Assembly (NCBI GenBank): GCA_030626845.1
Contig: DAOUTG010000002.1
Coordinates: forward strand, 1 to 64,000
Reading direction: 5' to 3'
Origin: Methylococcaceae bacterium
Lineage (GTDB): Bacteria; Pseudomonadota; Gammaproteobacteria; Methylococcales; Methylomonadaceae
DNA length: 64,000 nucleotides
Position 1 is the first letter of the stretch; each line of letters starts with the position of its first letter. The translations under genes were made by a program, and so were the position numbers. The notes under the pieces are model-generated. The model was not told where the DNA came from, did no database searches, and saw nothing but the letters and a program-made list of their open reading frames with translations. This document shows, piece by piece, positions 9,263-18,160 of the stretch.

Positions 9263-9298
9263 TTATAACCTGAATTAAAATAAAGCAATGACTCGCCT
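9263..9298 (-). pseudogene. Relic of a flavin reductase 3' end
   Basis: 32 of 36 bases match 10086-10121, the end of the flavin reductase gene, in the same orientation. Read on the minus strand it gives GESLLYFNSGYK against GEPLLYFNSGYN; three of the four differences are silent. It therefore looks like the tail of a diverged homologue that was once under selection, not a fresh duplication. A stop codon follows shortly after. Nothing upstream of 9298 resembles the rest of the gene. Confidence 0.7.
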
Positions 9299-9328
9299 AT
9301 TTAATATTATCTTATAATGCTTTTTTCG

Positions 9329-10045
9329 CTACGGTTCGTTTTTATTATTTTGATAAACTTCATCAATCTCATAAAACCCACATTTTTTATTCATAAGCCA
9401 TACTGCGGCTTTTTTAGCACCTTCACCAAAAACTTCCTTATTAAAAGACTCATGAGTTAAAGTTATTTTTTGATTATTAATCGCTAAAATAACTTCATGA
9501 ATACTTACAATTTCACCCGCTCTAATACTATGAATGGGAACGTCTTGATTAAAAACATTTTCTATTTTTTTAGCTGTGCCACTCGGTAAGTCTTTTTTAT
9601 TTTTAAAATGTTGCTCAATGATTTCCACATCAGCAGTATCCCAAGCTTTACTAAATAGTTTACAGGCTTCAATCAAAAGATTAACCCCATCAGAAATATT
9701 AGGTGCGTAAAGTATTTTTAAGGACTCATACTCCTGTATCTTTTGTATTTGACTATCATTAAATCCCGTTGCAGCAATAATATAAGCAGTTTTTTTAGGT
9801 AGTTTATCAATGTTTGATAAAACCGCCTCTGCTGTGGAAAAATCTACCAGAACATCTGGCTTAAATTGGTTTATCAATTTATTGAGATGTTTTTTTGATT
9901 TAACTTTAAAATCAAATTTATCATATTCTGTTACTTTATTTTTTATGGCAAAAACAAGTTCGAAGTCCTCATCTAAATGAATGTTATTCGCAACGACTTT
10001 ACCCGTTTTCCCCAGTCCTAATAGACCTATTTTAATTTTTTTCAT
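9329..10045 (-). CDS. Divergent DapB-like dihydrodipicolinate reductase
   Basis: Resembles 4-hydroxy-tetrahydrodipicolinate reductase, which makes tetrahydrodipicolinate for lysine and diaminopimelate. Visible motifs are the dinucleotide loop GLLGLGKTGK (residues 8-17), AATGF, APNISDGVNLL, and the active-site stretch EQHFKNKKDLPSGTA. The second His of the usual E-x-H-H is Phe here. At 238 residues it is ~30 shorter than E. coli DapB. The gene is AT-rich, has no evident ribosome site, and is bracketed by copies of the flavin reductase tail. It may be an acquired second copy or a related reductase; whether another dapB exists cannot be seen. Confidence 0.75.
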   Translation of the reverse strand: MKKIKIGLLGLGKTGKVVANNIHLDEDFELVFAIKNKVTEYDKFDFKVKSKKHLNKLINQFKPDVLVDFSTAEAVLSNIDKLPKKTAYIIAATGFNDSQIQKIQEYESLKILYAPNISDGVNLLIEACKLFSKAWDTADVEIIEQHFKNKKDLPSGTAKKIENVFNQDVPIHSIRAGEIVSIHEVILAINNQKITLTHESFNKEVFGEGAKKAAVWLMNKKCGFYEIDEVYQNNKNEP

Positions 10046-10073
10046 GATTTATGTTATATGTCTTAGAATTATT

Positions 10074-10553
10074 TTAAGTTAAACTATTATAACCCGAATT
10101 AAAATAAAGCAATGGTTCACCTGAACGACAATTAATCTGCTCAATATTTCCAATAATAACCCAGTGTGTGCCTGCTAATATTTTATCAACAAGGGTACAT
10201 TCAATGGATACCAATGATTCATCAAAAATAGGCAAACCCGTTAGCCCTTCTTTCCATGAAACATTAGCAAAACGTTCTTCTTGACTTGCAGCACCTGCAA
10301 ATTGATTTGAAACACTTTCTTGGTTAACATTTAAGATATTAACCGCAAAAGCACTTGCTGCAAAAATACCCTCTCCCGTTTCTGCATCCTTATTGATACA
10401 GACTAAAATTTGATGCGGTTCTAAAGAAACACTGGCAAAGGATGTTACTGTCATTCCTTGAACTCCAAGTTTATCAGTTTTTGTGGTGACAACTGCTACA
10501 CCGCTTGCCCATAATTTAAGGGCATTTTTAAAATCTTGATCGCTAACAGACAT
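10074..10553 (-). CDS. Flavin reductase family protein
   Basis: Small FMN-binding split-barrel protein of the flavin reductase-like group (NAD(P)H:flavin oxidoreductases feeding reduced flavin to monooxygenases). Typical segments are SGVAVVTT, GMTVTSFASVSLEPH and the ending EPLLYFNSGYN. AAGGAG stands eight bases before the ATG at 10553. The partner enzyme is not apparent nearby. The 3' end is duplicated at 9263-9298. Physiological substrate unknown. Confidence 0.88.
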   Translation of the reverse strand: MSVSDQDFKNALKLWASGVAVVTTKTDKLGVQGMTVTSFASVSLEPHQILVCINKDAETGEGIFAASAFAVNILNVNQESVSNQFAGAASQEERFANVSWKEGLTGLPIFDESLVSIECTLVDKILAGTHWVIIGNIEQINCRSGEPLLYFNSGYNSLT

Positions 10554-10679
10554 AATATTCTCCTTTGTTATAAACCTTGAAATTTTTAATCTCGTGTTTG
10601 TTTGATTTTATATTAGCTGGTACTCTATCACAAATAATTATTTTCCATAAAAAGAACACCTACTTTTATAATTTTAACT

Positions 10680-11693
10680 ATGTTTTCAAAAATGCCTATA
10701 GGCTCAGTCATGATTGATGTCGAGAGCTTAAGTTTAACCACAATTGAAAAAGAGAAAATACAACATCCAAATACTGGGGCTATTATTTTATTTTCTCGTA
10801 ACTATCAAGACCCTGAACAAATTACAGCCCTTATTAATGAAATCCGTCAAACTCGCAATGGTACTATTTTAATTGCTGTGGATCAAGAAGGCGGACGCGT
10901 ACAACGGTTTCAAAACGGATTTACCTGCTTGCCTCCCGCTGCAAGCTTTGTATCACAACCTGAATTAGCAGAAAAAACAGGGTGGTTAATGGCAGCTGAA
11001 TTATTAGCTGTTGGGATTGATTTTAGCTTTGCCCCTGTTTTAGATGTGGATTGTGGGGTTAGTAAAATCATTGGTGATCGCTCATTTTCATCTGAATGTG
11101 AGCAAGCCGCTACCTTAGCTGCCGCTTTTAGTCGTGGAATGCGCTCTGCGGGCATGGCTTCAACAGGGAAACATTTTCCAGGTCATGGGTTTGTAAGTTT
11201 AGACTCACATTTAGCACTGCCCATTGATGAGCGAGATTTAAAAACGATTTGGCAACAAGATTTAGTCCCTTTTAAACAGCTTATTAGTGAAGGGCTAGAA
11301 GCGATTATGCCAGCGCATATTGTGTACCCTAAAATTGATTCGCAAGCAGCAGGTTTTTCCTCAAAATGGTTACAACAAATTTTACGCAATGAATTAGGCT
11401 TTGATGGCGTTATATTCAGTGATGACTTAAGTATGGAAGGCGCTGCCAGTGTGGGAAGTTTTACTGAACGAGCACGACAAGCTTTAACCGCAGGTTGTGA
11501 TATGATTTTAGTCTGTAATAATCCTGACGCTGCTACAAAAGTTTTAGATGCCTTACCGATTAAATATCCACCTAAAAGTCAGCAACGTTTTATTGCTATG
11601 CAAGGGAAAGCCAAAATTAACCGTAAAGCTTTATTAAGCTCTCAAAATTGGCAACAAATTTCTTCTCAACTTAAATTACTTAACCATGCTTGA
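10680..11693 (+). CDS. nagZ: Beta-N-acetylhexosaminidase NagZ
   Basis: Cytoplasmic glycoside hydrolase family 3 enzyme that removes N-acetylglucosamine from anhydromuropeptides during cell-wall recycling. VDQEGGRVQR (68-77), the mobile loop motif KHFPGHG (164-170) and the nucleophile Asp in FSDDLSMEGA are all present. Length (337) is normal. It overlaps hpt by 8 bases, heading a three-gene operon. Confidence 0.95.
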   Translation: MFSKMPIGSVMIDVESLSLTTIEKEKIQHPNTGAIILFSRNYQDPEQITALINEIRQTRNGTILIAVDQEGGRVQRFQNGFTCLPPAASFVSQPELAEKTGWLMAAELLAVGIDFSFAPVLDVDCGVSKIIGDRSFSSECEQAATLAAAFSRGMRSAGMASTGKHFPGHGFVSLDSHLALPIDERDLKTIWQQDLVPFKQLISEGLEAIMPAHIVYPKIDSQAAGFSSKWLQQILRNELGFDGVIFSDDLSMEGAASVGSFTERARQALTAGCDMILVCNNPDAATKVLDALPIKYPPKSQQRFIAMQGKAKINRKALLSSQNWQQISSQLKLLNHA

Positions 11694-12231
11694 TGAAATA
11701 AAACAGATAGAATCTTCGGCTGATTTGCTTTATAGCGAAACCGAAGTTGAAGCCGCCATAGATAAAATGGCAGATAACATTAATTTATTACTGGCAGATC
11801 GTAATCCTTTAATTTTATGTGTGATGAATGGAGGTGTTGTGATTACAGGAAAATTAATGACGCGTTTGAACTTTCCTTTAACATTGGATGCGATCAATGC
11901 GAGTCGTTATTGTAATCAAACCTCAGGGGGAGAAATTAAATGGTTACTAAAACCTAAAGCATCTTTAGAAAATCAGACTATTTTACTGGTTGATGATATT
12001 TTAGATGAAGGATTAACTTTAGAAGCACTTTATGAATACTGCCGTCAACAAGGGGCAAGCTCTATTTATAGCGCGGTATTAATTGATAAGAAATTGGGTC
12101 ATAAAAAACCTATCATTGCCGATTTTATTGGTCTTGAAACTGAAGACCGTTATTTATTTGGTTATGGGATGGATTATAAAGGCTATTTACGCAATGCTGC
12201 GGGTATTTTTGCATGTAAGGAGGAAGTATAA
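11686..12231 (+). CDS. hpt: Hypoxanthine-guanine phosphoribosyltransferase
   Basis: Type I phosphoribosyltransferase; the PRPP-binding motif ILLVDDILDEGLTL spans residues 99-112. It converts hypoxanthine or guanine plus PRPP to IMP or GMP. It overlaps nagZ, and its stop directly precedes the phosphorylase, whose product hypoxanthine it can recycle. AAGGAGG near its end serves the next gene. Confidence 0.88.
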   Translation: MLDEIKQIESSADLLYSETEVEAAIDKMADNINLLLADRNPLILCVMNGGVVITGKLMTRLNFPLTLDAINASRYCNQTSGGEIKWLLKPKASLENQTILLVDDILDEGLTLEALYEYCRQQGASSIYSAVLIDKKLGHKKPIIADFIGLETEDRYLFGYGMDYKGYLRNAAGIFACKEEV

Positions 12232-12969
12232 ATGAGTATAGGAATAATAGGCGGTACAGGACTAACAGAAATTAAAGGTTTAGAAATTACGGGAGAGAAA
12301 AAGATTAAAACCCCTTTTGGTAAACCTTCTGCAGCTTATATTATGGGTAAATTAAAAGGTAAAGAAGTTATCTTTTTAGCACGACATGGAAACCCTCATC
12401 GCTATCCACCTCACAAAGTGAATTATCGGGCGAATATTTGGGGGTTTAAAAAACTAGGCGTTAAAGACATTATTTCAATCGCTGCAGTCGGAGGAATTAC
12501 TAAAAATATGAACCCTGCTCATATTGTTATTCCTGACCAAATTATTGATTATAGCTATGGGCGAAAGCACACATTTTTTGAAAAAAATTTAGAGGAAGTA
12601 ACGCATATTGATTTTACCTATCCTTATACTCCAAAGCTTAGAAGTCAATTAATTAAATTGGCGGCTAAAAAAAATATAGCGATTAGTCCAATTGCAACCT
12701 ATGGTTGTACACAAGGCCCTAGACTAGAAACGGCAGCAGAAATTTTACGACTAGATAATGATGGATGCGATATTGTTGGGATGACAGGAATGCCTGAGGC
12801 CGGATTAGCGCGTGAATTAGATATAAGCTACGCTACGATTGCTGTGGTTGCCAACTGGGGCGCTGGAAAGTCAGAGGGAGAAATTACCATGGAAGAAATT
12901 CATCAGCATTTATCAAAAGGTATGGGGAATGCTATTGAGTTATTAACGGCGTTTATTAAAATATTCTAA
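12232..12969 (+). CDS. mtiP: S-methyl-5'-thioinosine phosphorylase (MTAP/PNP family)
   Basis: Nucleoside phosphorylase of the methylthioadenosine phosphorylase family: GIIGGTGL at residues 4-11, phosphate-binding RHGNPHRYPPHKVNYRAN, and the substrate loop MTGMPEAGLARELDISYAT. In Pseudomonas aeruginosa the homologue beside nagZ uses methylthioinosine and yields hypoxanthine, which fits the hpt gene just upstream. Substrate choice (inosine or adenosine form) is inferred from context. AGGAGG is close to the ATG. It converges with the phosphoesterase, overlapping by 4 bases. Confidence 0.85.
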   Translation: MSIGIIGGTGLTEIKGLEITGEKKIKTPFGKPSAAYIMGKLKGKEVIFLARHGNPHRYPPHKVNYRANIWGFKKLGVKDIISIAAVGGITKNMNPAHIVIPDQIIDYSYGRKHTFFEKNLEEVTHIDFTYPYTPKLRSQLIKLAAKKNIAISPIATYGCTQGPRLETAAEILRLDNDGCDIVGMTGMPEAGLARELDISYATIAVVANWGAGKSEGEITMEEIHQHLSKGMGNAIELLTAFIKIF

Positions 12970-13694
12970 ATATCAACAATTTTATTCTGATCAAAATTAT
13001 CAACTTCTTTACGACCTTTATAACCTCGGGTGTTACTTAATATTCGAGTGTTTGAAACGATATAATTATTTTGGCTATGTATATGTCCATGAAACCAAAC
13101 ACTAATATCGTGTTGACTAATTAATTCGTTGAGGCTATTACAATAGGCTATTTTTTTTAATTTATTATTACCTTCATGCCAGCTTTTATGCAGGGGGGCA
13201 TGATGGGTAATAACCACTGTTTTGCCGTCAAAAGGTTCATCCAGTTCATTTTCTAGCCATAACATAGATGATCTGTGCAAACGTGTGAAAATTGCCTGAT
13301 TAAAAGCCCCTTCTTTAAAGCGAATATTTCTAAAATCATTTAAACGTGTCGCTAATTCAATTGATTTTTTTTCACCCTCAATTAGTAAATCCGTCCATAA
13401 AGTACAGCCTAAAAAACGAATACCATTAATAATCAAACCATTTTTTTCCAAAAAATAAATATTGCTATTTAGGCAGCTATTACGCAGCATATTGAGGGTT
13501 CTTTTGTATTCATGAGTATAAAACTCATGATTCCCTGCAATATAAATAACGGGCTTGTCAATGCCTTTTAACCAGTTGATTCCTTGCCGCCCTATCCCTA
13601 TATCACCCGCTGCAATGACAATATCTGCATTAGTTTGGGGGTGTTCCAGACGACCGAATTCTAAATGAATATCAGAAAAATAGTTTATCCTCAC
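12966..13694 (-). CDS. Metallophosphoesterase
   Basis: Calcineurin-like fold with all metal ligands: FSDIHLEFG (Asp8, His10), GD at 30-31, GNHEFY at 54-59, ITHHAPLH, and HGHIHS near the C-terminus. Such small cytoplasmic phosphoesterases act on diverse phosphoesters; the substrate is unknown. It is a stand-alone gene convergent with mtiP and divergent from ispG. Confidence 0.85.
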   Translation of the reverse strand: MRINYFSDIHLEFGRLEHPQTNADIVIAAGDIGIGRQGINWLKGIDKPVIYIAGNHEFYTHEYKRTLNMLRNSCLNSNIYFLEKNGLIINGIRFLGCTLWTDLLIEGEKKSIELATRLNDFRNIRFKEGAFNQAIFTRLHRSSMLWLENELDEPFDGKTVVITHHAPLHKSWHEGNNKLKKIAYCNSLNELISQHDISVWFHGHIHSQNNYIVSNTRILSNTRGYKGRKEVDNFDQNKIVDI

Positions 13695-13789
13695 GATTAA
13701 TAACTCTGTTGCTTATCCTGTATGACGTATAATTCCCGTATGACTATTCTTTCAGATATTCGTATTTTTTTCCAACAAAGTTTTTTATT

Positions 13790-15010
13790 ATGTCATTAAA
13801 CACAAGAAAAAAGACCCAACAAGTTTTAATTGGTGATGTGAAAGTAGGTGGTGATGCACCTATTGTCGTACAGTCTATGACTAATACGGATACGGTTAAT
13901 ATTGATGCGACCGTTCATCAAATTATTGAGCTTGCAACCGCAGGGTCTGAATTGGTTCGGATTACCGTTAATTCAGAAGAGGCGGCTAAAGCTGTCCTTG
14001 AAATTCGCAATCAATTGGATAAACAAGGCTATTCTGTTCCCATTATTGGGGATTTTCATTTTAATGGACACAAATTATTAGAAAAATACCCCGATTGTGC
14101 AGCCGCTTTAGATAAATATCGTATTAACCCTGGTAATGTCGGACGCGGTAAAAGTCGTGACCCTCAATTTCAACAAATGATTGAATTTGCCTGCCAATAT
14201 AATAAACCTGTGCGTATTGGGGTTAATGGCGGTAGTTTAGACCCATCCGTTTTAACACGCTTATTAGACGAAAACCGTCTTAAAGAAAACCCGTTGGAAT
14301 TATCGGCGATTACACGTGAAGCCATTGTTTTATCTGCTTTAGAAAGTGCGGCAAAAGCACAAGAAATTGGTTTAGGAAAAGATAAAATTATTCTTTCTTG
14401 TAAAATCAGCAATGTTCAAGATTTAATTCGTATTTATCAAGATTTATCAACCCGTTGTGATTATGCTTTGCATTTAGGCTTAACTGAGGCGGGCATGGGA
14501 TCAAAAGGTATTGTCGCCTCCTCTGCCGCACTTTCTGTATTAATGCAGCAAGGAATTGGAGATACCATTCGTATTTCTCTCACCCCAGAGCCAGGGGGCA
14601 CAAGAACTAAAGAAGTGATTGTTGCACAAGAAATATTACAAACGATGGGCTTTCGCAGCTTTACGCCAATGGTGATTGCCTGTCCTGGTTGTGGACGAAC
14701 AACCAGTGATTATTTCCAAAAACTGGCGTTAGAAATTCAAAATTATTTACGTGAGCAGATGCCTGTTTGGAAAAATAAATATGAAGGCGTTGAGACAATG
14801 GAGGTTGCAGTCATGGGTTGTGTGGTTAATGGGCCTGGTGAAAGTAAAAATGCCAATATTGGTATTAGTTTACCTGGAACAGGGGAATCCCCTGTCGCCC
14901 CCGTTTATGAAGATGGTGAAAAAACAGTGACTTTAAAGGGTGATAAAATCGCTGAAGAATTTCACGGTATTGTTGAACGTTATATTGAAAGAACTTACGG
15001 TACTCATTAA
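13790..15010 (+). CDS. ispG: (E)-4-hydroxy-3-methylbut-2-enyl-diphosphate synthase IspG
   Basis: Penultimate enzyme of the MEP isoprenoid pathway, an iron-sulfur enzyme. The cluster ligands are visible as CPGCGRTT (Cys298, Cys301) and [10 protein letters not shown] (Cys344). The N-terminal TIM barrel begins [17 protein letters not shown]. Length (406) is normal for the bacterial form. The next pathway enzyme, ispH, lies 2 kb away on the other strand. Confidence 0.96.
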   Translation: MSLNTRKKTQQVLIGDVKVGGDAPIVVQSMTNTDTVNIDATVHQIIELATAGSELVRITVNSEEAAKAVLEIRNQLDKQGYSVPIIGDFHFNGHKLLEKYPDCAAALDKYRINPGNVGRGKSRDPQFQQMIEFACQYNKPVRIGVNGGSLDPSVLTRLLDENRLKENPLELSAITREAIVLSALESAAKAQEIGLGKDKIILSCKISNVQDLIRIYQDLSTRCDYALHLGLTEAGMGSKGIVASSAALSVLMQQGIGDTIRISLTPEPGGTRTKEVIVAQEILQTMGFRSFTPMVIACPGCGRTTSDYFQKLALEIQNYLREQMPVWKNKYEGVETMEVAVMGCVVNGPGESKNANIGISLPGTGESPVAPVYEDGEKTVTLKGDKIAEEFHGIVERYIERTYGTH

Positions 15011-15037
15011 AAAATGGAAAGGGGAAAAGACGATAAA

Positions 15038-15679
15038 ATGCGTGATATGTTGTTTAAAAGAAATGAAGCGTGGGCGAATAAAATGCGAGGCTCAGACCCT
15101 GATTTTTTTAAACGACTTCACAAACAACAAAACCCTAAATATTTATGGATAGGTTGCTCAGATAGTCGAGTTTCTGCTAATCAAATTGTAGATTTAGACC
15201 CGGGTGAAATTTTTGTACACCGTAATATTGCCAATGTTGTGGTTCATACCGATTTAAATTGTTTGTCAGTGATCCAATATGCGGTTGAGGTGCTGAAAAT
15301 TAAGCATATTATCGTTTGTGGGCATTATGGCTGTGGGGGAGTAAAAGCGGCTATGGAAAATCATGAGCATGGATTAATTGATAATTGGTTACGTCATATT
15401 CAAGATGTTTATCGTGCGCATAAAAAAGAGATTGATCTTTTAGAAAATAAGAATGATCAGTACCAATTATTATGTGAGAAAAATGTGATTGAGCAGGTCA
15501 TTAATGTTTGCCATACAACAATTGTTCAAAAGTCATGGCGAAATAATGTTGATTTATCTATTCATGGTTGGATTTACAGTATTAAAAATGGCATATTGAA
15601 AGACCTAGATATTTATGTTTCTGCACCTGAGCAATTAGAAGCGGTTTATGAAGCCCATGGTATTAATTATTTTTCTTAA
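15038..15679 (+). CDS. can: Beta-class carbonic anhydrase
   Basis: Interconverts CO2 and bicarbonate. The zinc site is visible as GCSDSRV near the N-terminus and HYGCGG mid-protein. I prefer the ATG at 15038 (MRDMLFKRNEAWANKM), which lines up with family N-termini and has AAGGGG upstream, though the spacing (13 bases) is long. An in-frame ATG at 15014 adds eight polar residues and has no ribosome site. It sits 27 bases after ispG and ends directly at the apbE start. Confidence 0.92.
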   Translation: MRDMLFKRNEAWANKMRGSDPDFFKRLHKQQNPKYLWIGCSDSRVSANQIVDLDPGEIFVHRNIANVVVHTDLNCLSVIQYAVEVLKIKHIIVCGHYGCGGVKAAMENHEHGLIDNWLRHIQDVYRAHKKEIDLLENKNDQYQLLCEKNVIEQVINVCHTTIVQKSWRNNVDLSIHGWIYSIKNGILKDLDIYVSAPEQLEAVYEAHGINYFS

Positions 15680-16723
15680 ATGTTAAAAATATTTGAATTT
15701 CGTATAACTTTTTTACTCATCCTTTGTTTAAATTTGGTTGCCTGTAGTGATACAAACCAACCAAAAACCTATCCCTTTGTCTATACAGAGATGATTATGG
15801 GGACTAGTTTTACGATTAAAATTACAACGTTACCCGCAGCAGTTAAGATTGAGACATTAAAAAACCAGATTAAAAACTTGTTAGATAAGCTTAACGGTGA
15901 TCTTTCCACTTATGAGCCAAAATCTGCTTTATCATTATTTAATCAGAAGCTAAGTTCTGATTGGCAAATTATCCCTAATTCACTACTGATAGTATTGGTA
16001 GAAGCACAACGAATTAGCCAGTTAAGCGCGGGGGCTTTTGATATTTCGGTCGGTAAATTAGTTAATTTATGGGGGTTTGGCGTAGAACCTATGCACTTTA
16101 GCGCACCTGATGACAATATTTTAAAAAAGGTATTAGCTACCCTAGGTTATCAGCATTTATTAATAGATAAGCCAGCATCAAAAATTAAAAAACAACAGCC
16201 TGAACTTTACTTAGATTTATCTGCCATCGCTAAAGGTTATGCGGTAGATCAAGTCGCATTACTTTTAGAAGTCCAAGAGATTAATGATTATATGGTGGAA
16301 ATTGGGGGTGAGATTCGTTTAAAAGGTCAAAATATTTCAGGGGCGGGTTGGAAAATTGCGATTGAAAAACCAACCTCTGAAAAACGTGTTATTCAAAAAG
16401 TGGTTTCGATTAGTAATATTGCGATGGCGACTTCGGGCGATTATCGTAATTTTTTTGAACTTGAAGGTAAACGTTATTCACATACCATTGATCCACGAAC
16501 AGGGCGACCCATTACGCATCAACTTGCCTCCGTGACTATTTTAAATAATAGTGCCATGACAGCGGATGCGCTTGCGACGGCAATAATGGTCTTAGGAGAA
16601 GATGAGGGCTATCGGCTCGCACAGCAACAAAATATTGCAGCGCTATTTATTATTAAAACCACAGAAGGTTTTGTAGAAAAAAGTTCGTCTGCCTTTATAA
16701 AATTTTTTAAGGAAACATCATGA
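15680..16723 (+). CDS. apbE: FAD:protein FMN transferase ApbE
   Basis: Periplasmic flavinyltransferase that attaches FMN to Thr residues of Na+-NQR and Rnf subunits. A lipoprotein signal with lipobox LVAC puts the lipidated Cys at residue 22. Typical motifs: MIMGTSFTIKI, LDLSAIAKGYAVD, YMVEIGGEIRLKG, and HTIDPRTGRPI. The ATG follows the carbonic anhydrase stop without a gap, and the gene overlaps nqrM by 4 bases. Confidence 0.95.
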   Translation: MLKIFEFRITFLLILCLNLVACSDTNQPKTYPFVYTEMIMGTSFTIKITTLPAAVKIETLKNQIKNLLDKLNGDLSTYEPKSALSLFNQKLSSDWQIIPNSLLIVLVEAQRISQLSAGAFDISVGKLVNLWGFGVEPMHFSAPDDNILKKVLATLGYQHLLIDKPASKIKKQQPELYLDLSAIAKGYAVDQVALLLEVQEINDYMVEIGGEIRLKGQNISGAGWKIAIEKPTSEKRVIQKVVSISNIAMATSGDYRNFFELEGKRYSHTIDPRTGRPITHQLASVTILNNSAMTADALATAIMVLGEDEGYRLAQQQNIAALFIIKTTEGFVEKSSSAFIKFFKETS

Positions 16724-16932
16724 TTTATTTTGCAATAACCTTTGCATTTATGCTACTAATTGTGGTCATCATGGCAGTTGGGGTTATTTTTGGCAGAAAA
16801 GCCATTAAAGGCTCCTGTGGTGGTGCAAATAATGGTGAATGTGTTTGTGTGGAAAAATGTGACAAAAGAAAAAAGTTGGATGCAGAAAATCAAGAAACTA
16901 CAGTTATTAATATTGATTTACTTAAGCATTAA
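16720..16932 (+). CDS. nqrM: Na+-NQR maturation protein NqrM
   Basis: Small protein of the former DUF539 family: one N-terminal membrane helix (about residues 3-24), then a Cys-rich stretch CGGANNGECVCVEKC. NqrM is needed to insert the iron centre of the sodium-pumping NADH:quinone reductase. Its coupling to apbE implies an nqrABCDEF operon elsewhere in the genome. Confidence 0.9.
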   Translation: MIYFAITFAFMLLIVVIMAVGVIFGRKAIKGSCGGANNGECVCVEKCDKRKKLDAENQETTVINIDLLKH

Positions 16933-16959
16933 GATTGAATAAGTTGGTCGTCAATAGGT

Positions 16960-16980
16960 GAGCCGACATCTTGTCGGCTC
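16960..16980. repeat. Palindromic repeat, family 2 (nqrM/ispH convergence)
   Basis: GAGCCGACA (16960-16968) and TGTCGGCTC (16972-16980) form a perfect 9-bp stem with a 3-base loop between the convergent ends of nqrM and ispH. No T run follows on either strand, so it may be a 3' stabilising structure. Nearly the same sequence recurs at 60395-60419. Confidence 0.6.
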
Positions 16981-16998
16981 TTAAAAAACTATTTTTCA

Positions 16999-17955
16999 TT
17001 ATTTAAGCGTCTCAAGATGTTTTTTAAGGTTTTTAGGTAAAGAAAAAACCACCATTTCTTCTATTCCTTGATGTTCTGTCACCATTTCCCCCCCCCATAC
17101 TTGCAATTGTTTAATCACTTCTTGAACTAAGACTTCAGGTGCTGATGCACCTGCTGTCACCCCGATAACATCAACATTAGTGAACCAATCTTGTCGCATA
17201 TTTTTATAGGTATCAATTAAATAAGCGGGTTTACCTAATTGTTCTGCAATTTCACGTAATCTATTAGAATTAGAGCTATTAGGTGAACCTACCACTAAAA
17301 TAATATCAGAAGTTTTAGCTAAATCATGTACCGCATCCTGACGGTTTTGAGTGGCATAACAAATATCATCTTGCTTTTGTTCTTGGATCAATGGAAAATA
17401 TTTTTTCAAAGTATCAACCATGATTCTGGTATCTGTCATTGAAAGCGTCGTTTGAGTCACATAAGCTAAATTAGTAGGGTTATTTACACTTAATGTTTTT
17501 ACATCCTCTGGTGTTTCCACAAGATAAATATTCCCATGCTCGGTACATTTTTCATACTGCCCCATTGTCCCTTCAACTTCTGGGTGTCCTGCATGACCAA
17601 TTAAAATAACTTCTCTATCTTCTTTAGCATGTTTAGCCACTTGTATATGAACTTTAGTGACCAAAGGACAAGTTGCATCAAATACGGTTAAATTACGTTC
17701 TACCGCCTGTTGTTGAACTTTTTTAGAAACCCCGTGCGCGCTAAAAATTAAATTGGCTTCTGTTGGAACATCCGTTAAATCTTCAATAAATACTGCGCCT
17801 TTATCACGTAAACCTTCAACAACGGTACGATTATGTACCACCTCATGGCGAACATAAACAGGGGCACCAAAAGCATCTAATGCTTGGTCAACAATTTCAA
17901 TAGCGCGATCAACGCCTGCACAAAATCCACGAGGGTTAGCGAGTACAATTTGCAT
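16999..17955 (-). CDS. ispH: 4-hydroxy-3-methylbut-2-enyl diphosphate reductase IspH
   Basis: Last MEP-pathway enzyme, producing IPP and DMAPP with an iron-sulfur cluster. The three cluster cysteines are Cys12 ([13 protein letters not shown]), Cys96 (FDATCPLV) and Cys199 (ICYATQNRQ). The substrate-binding segments [11 protein letters not shown] and [12 protein letters not shown] are intact. Length (318) is normal. AAGAAG lies upstream of the ATG. Confidence 0.97.
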   Translation of the reverse strand: MQIVLANPRGFCAGVDRAIEIVDQALDAFGAPVYVRHEVVHNRTVVEGLRDKGAVFIEDLTDVPTEANLIFSAHGVSKKVQQQAVERNLTVFDATCPLVTKVHIQVAKHAKEDREVILIGHAGHPEVEGTMGQYEKCTEHGNIYLVETPEDVKTLSVNNPTNLAYVTQTTLSMTDTRIMVDTLKKYFPLIQEQKQDDICYATQNRQDAVHDLAKTSDIILVVGSPNSSNSNRLREIAEQLGKPAYLIDTYKNMRQDWFTNVDVIGVTAGASAPEVLVQEVIKQLQVWGGEMVTEHQGIEEMVVFSLPKNLKKHLETLK

Positions 17956-18160
17956 AATCTTGACTTCTTTACTAGGTTATAAAGTGACTTATTCTAACGC
18001 AACTGGGTTTTTGAAACGATGATTGCTTTTTTTAAACCCCTAGAAAATTCAATATTGAGTGTTAGAATATGACTTATATACAACGGTTACTTGAATATTA
18101 AATCTTAAGTGGAAATTTCAAAAAACCACTTTTACACTATTTTCATATAAAGAGGGATTT

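Noticed and set aside
10910-11389. Minus-strand open frames opposite nagZ
   Set aside because: They are fully covered by conserved nagZ sequence and look like antisense shadows.
16760-16942. Alternative 60-codon frame over nqrM
   Set aside because: The other frame gives the recognised NqrM Cys motif and membrane helix; this one does not.
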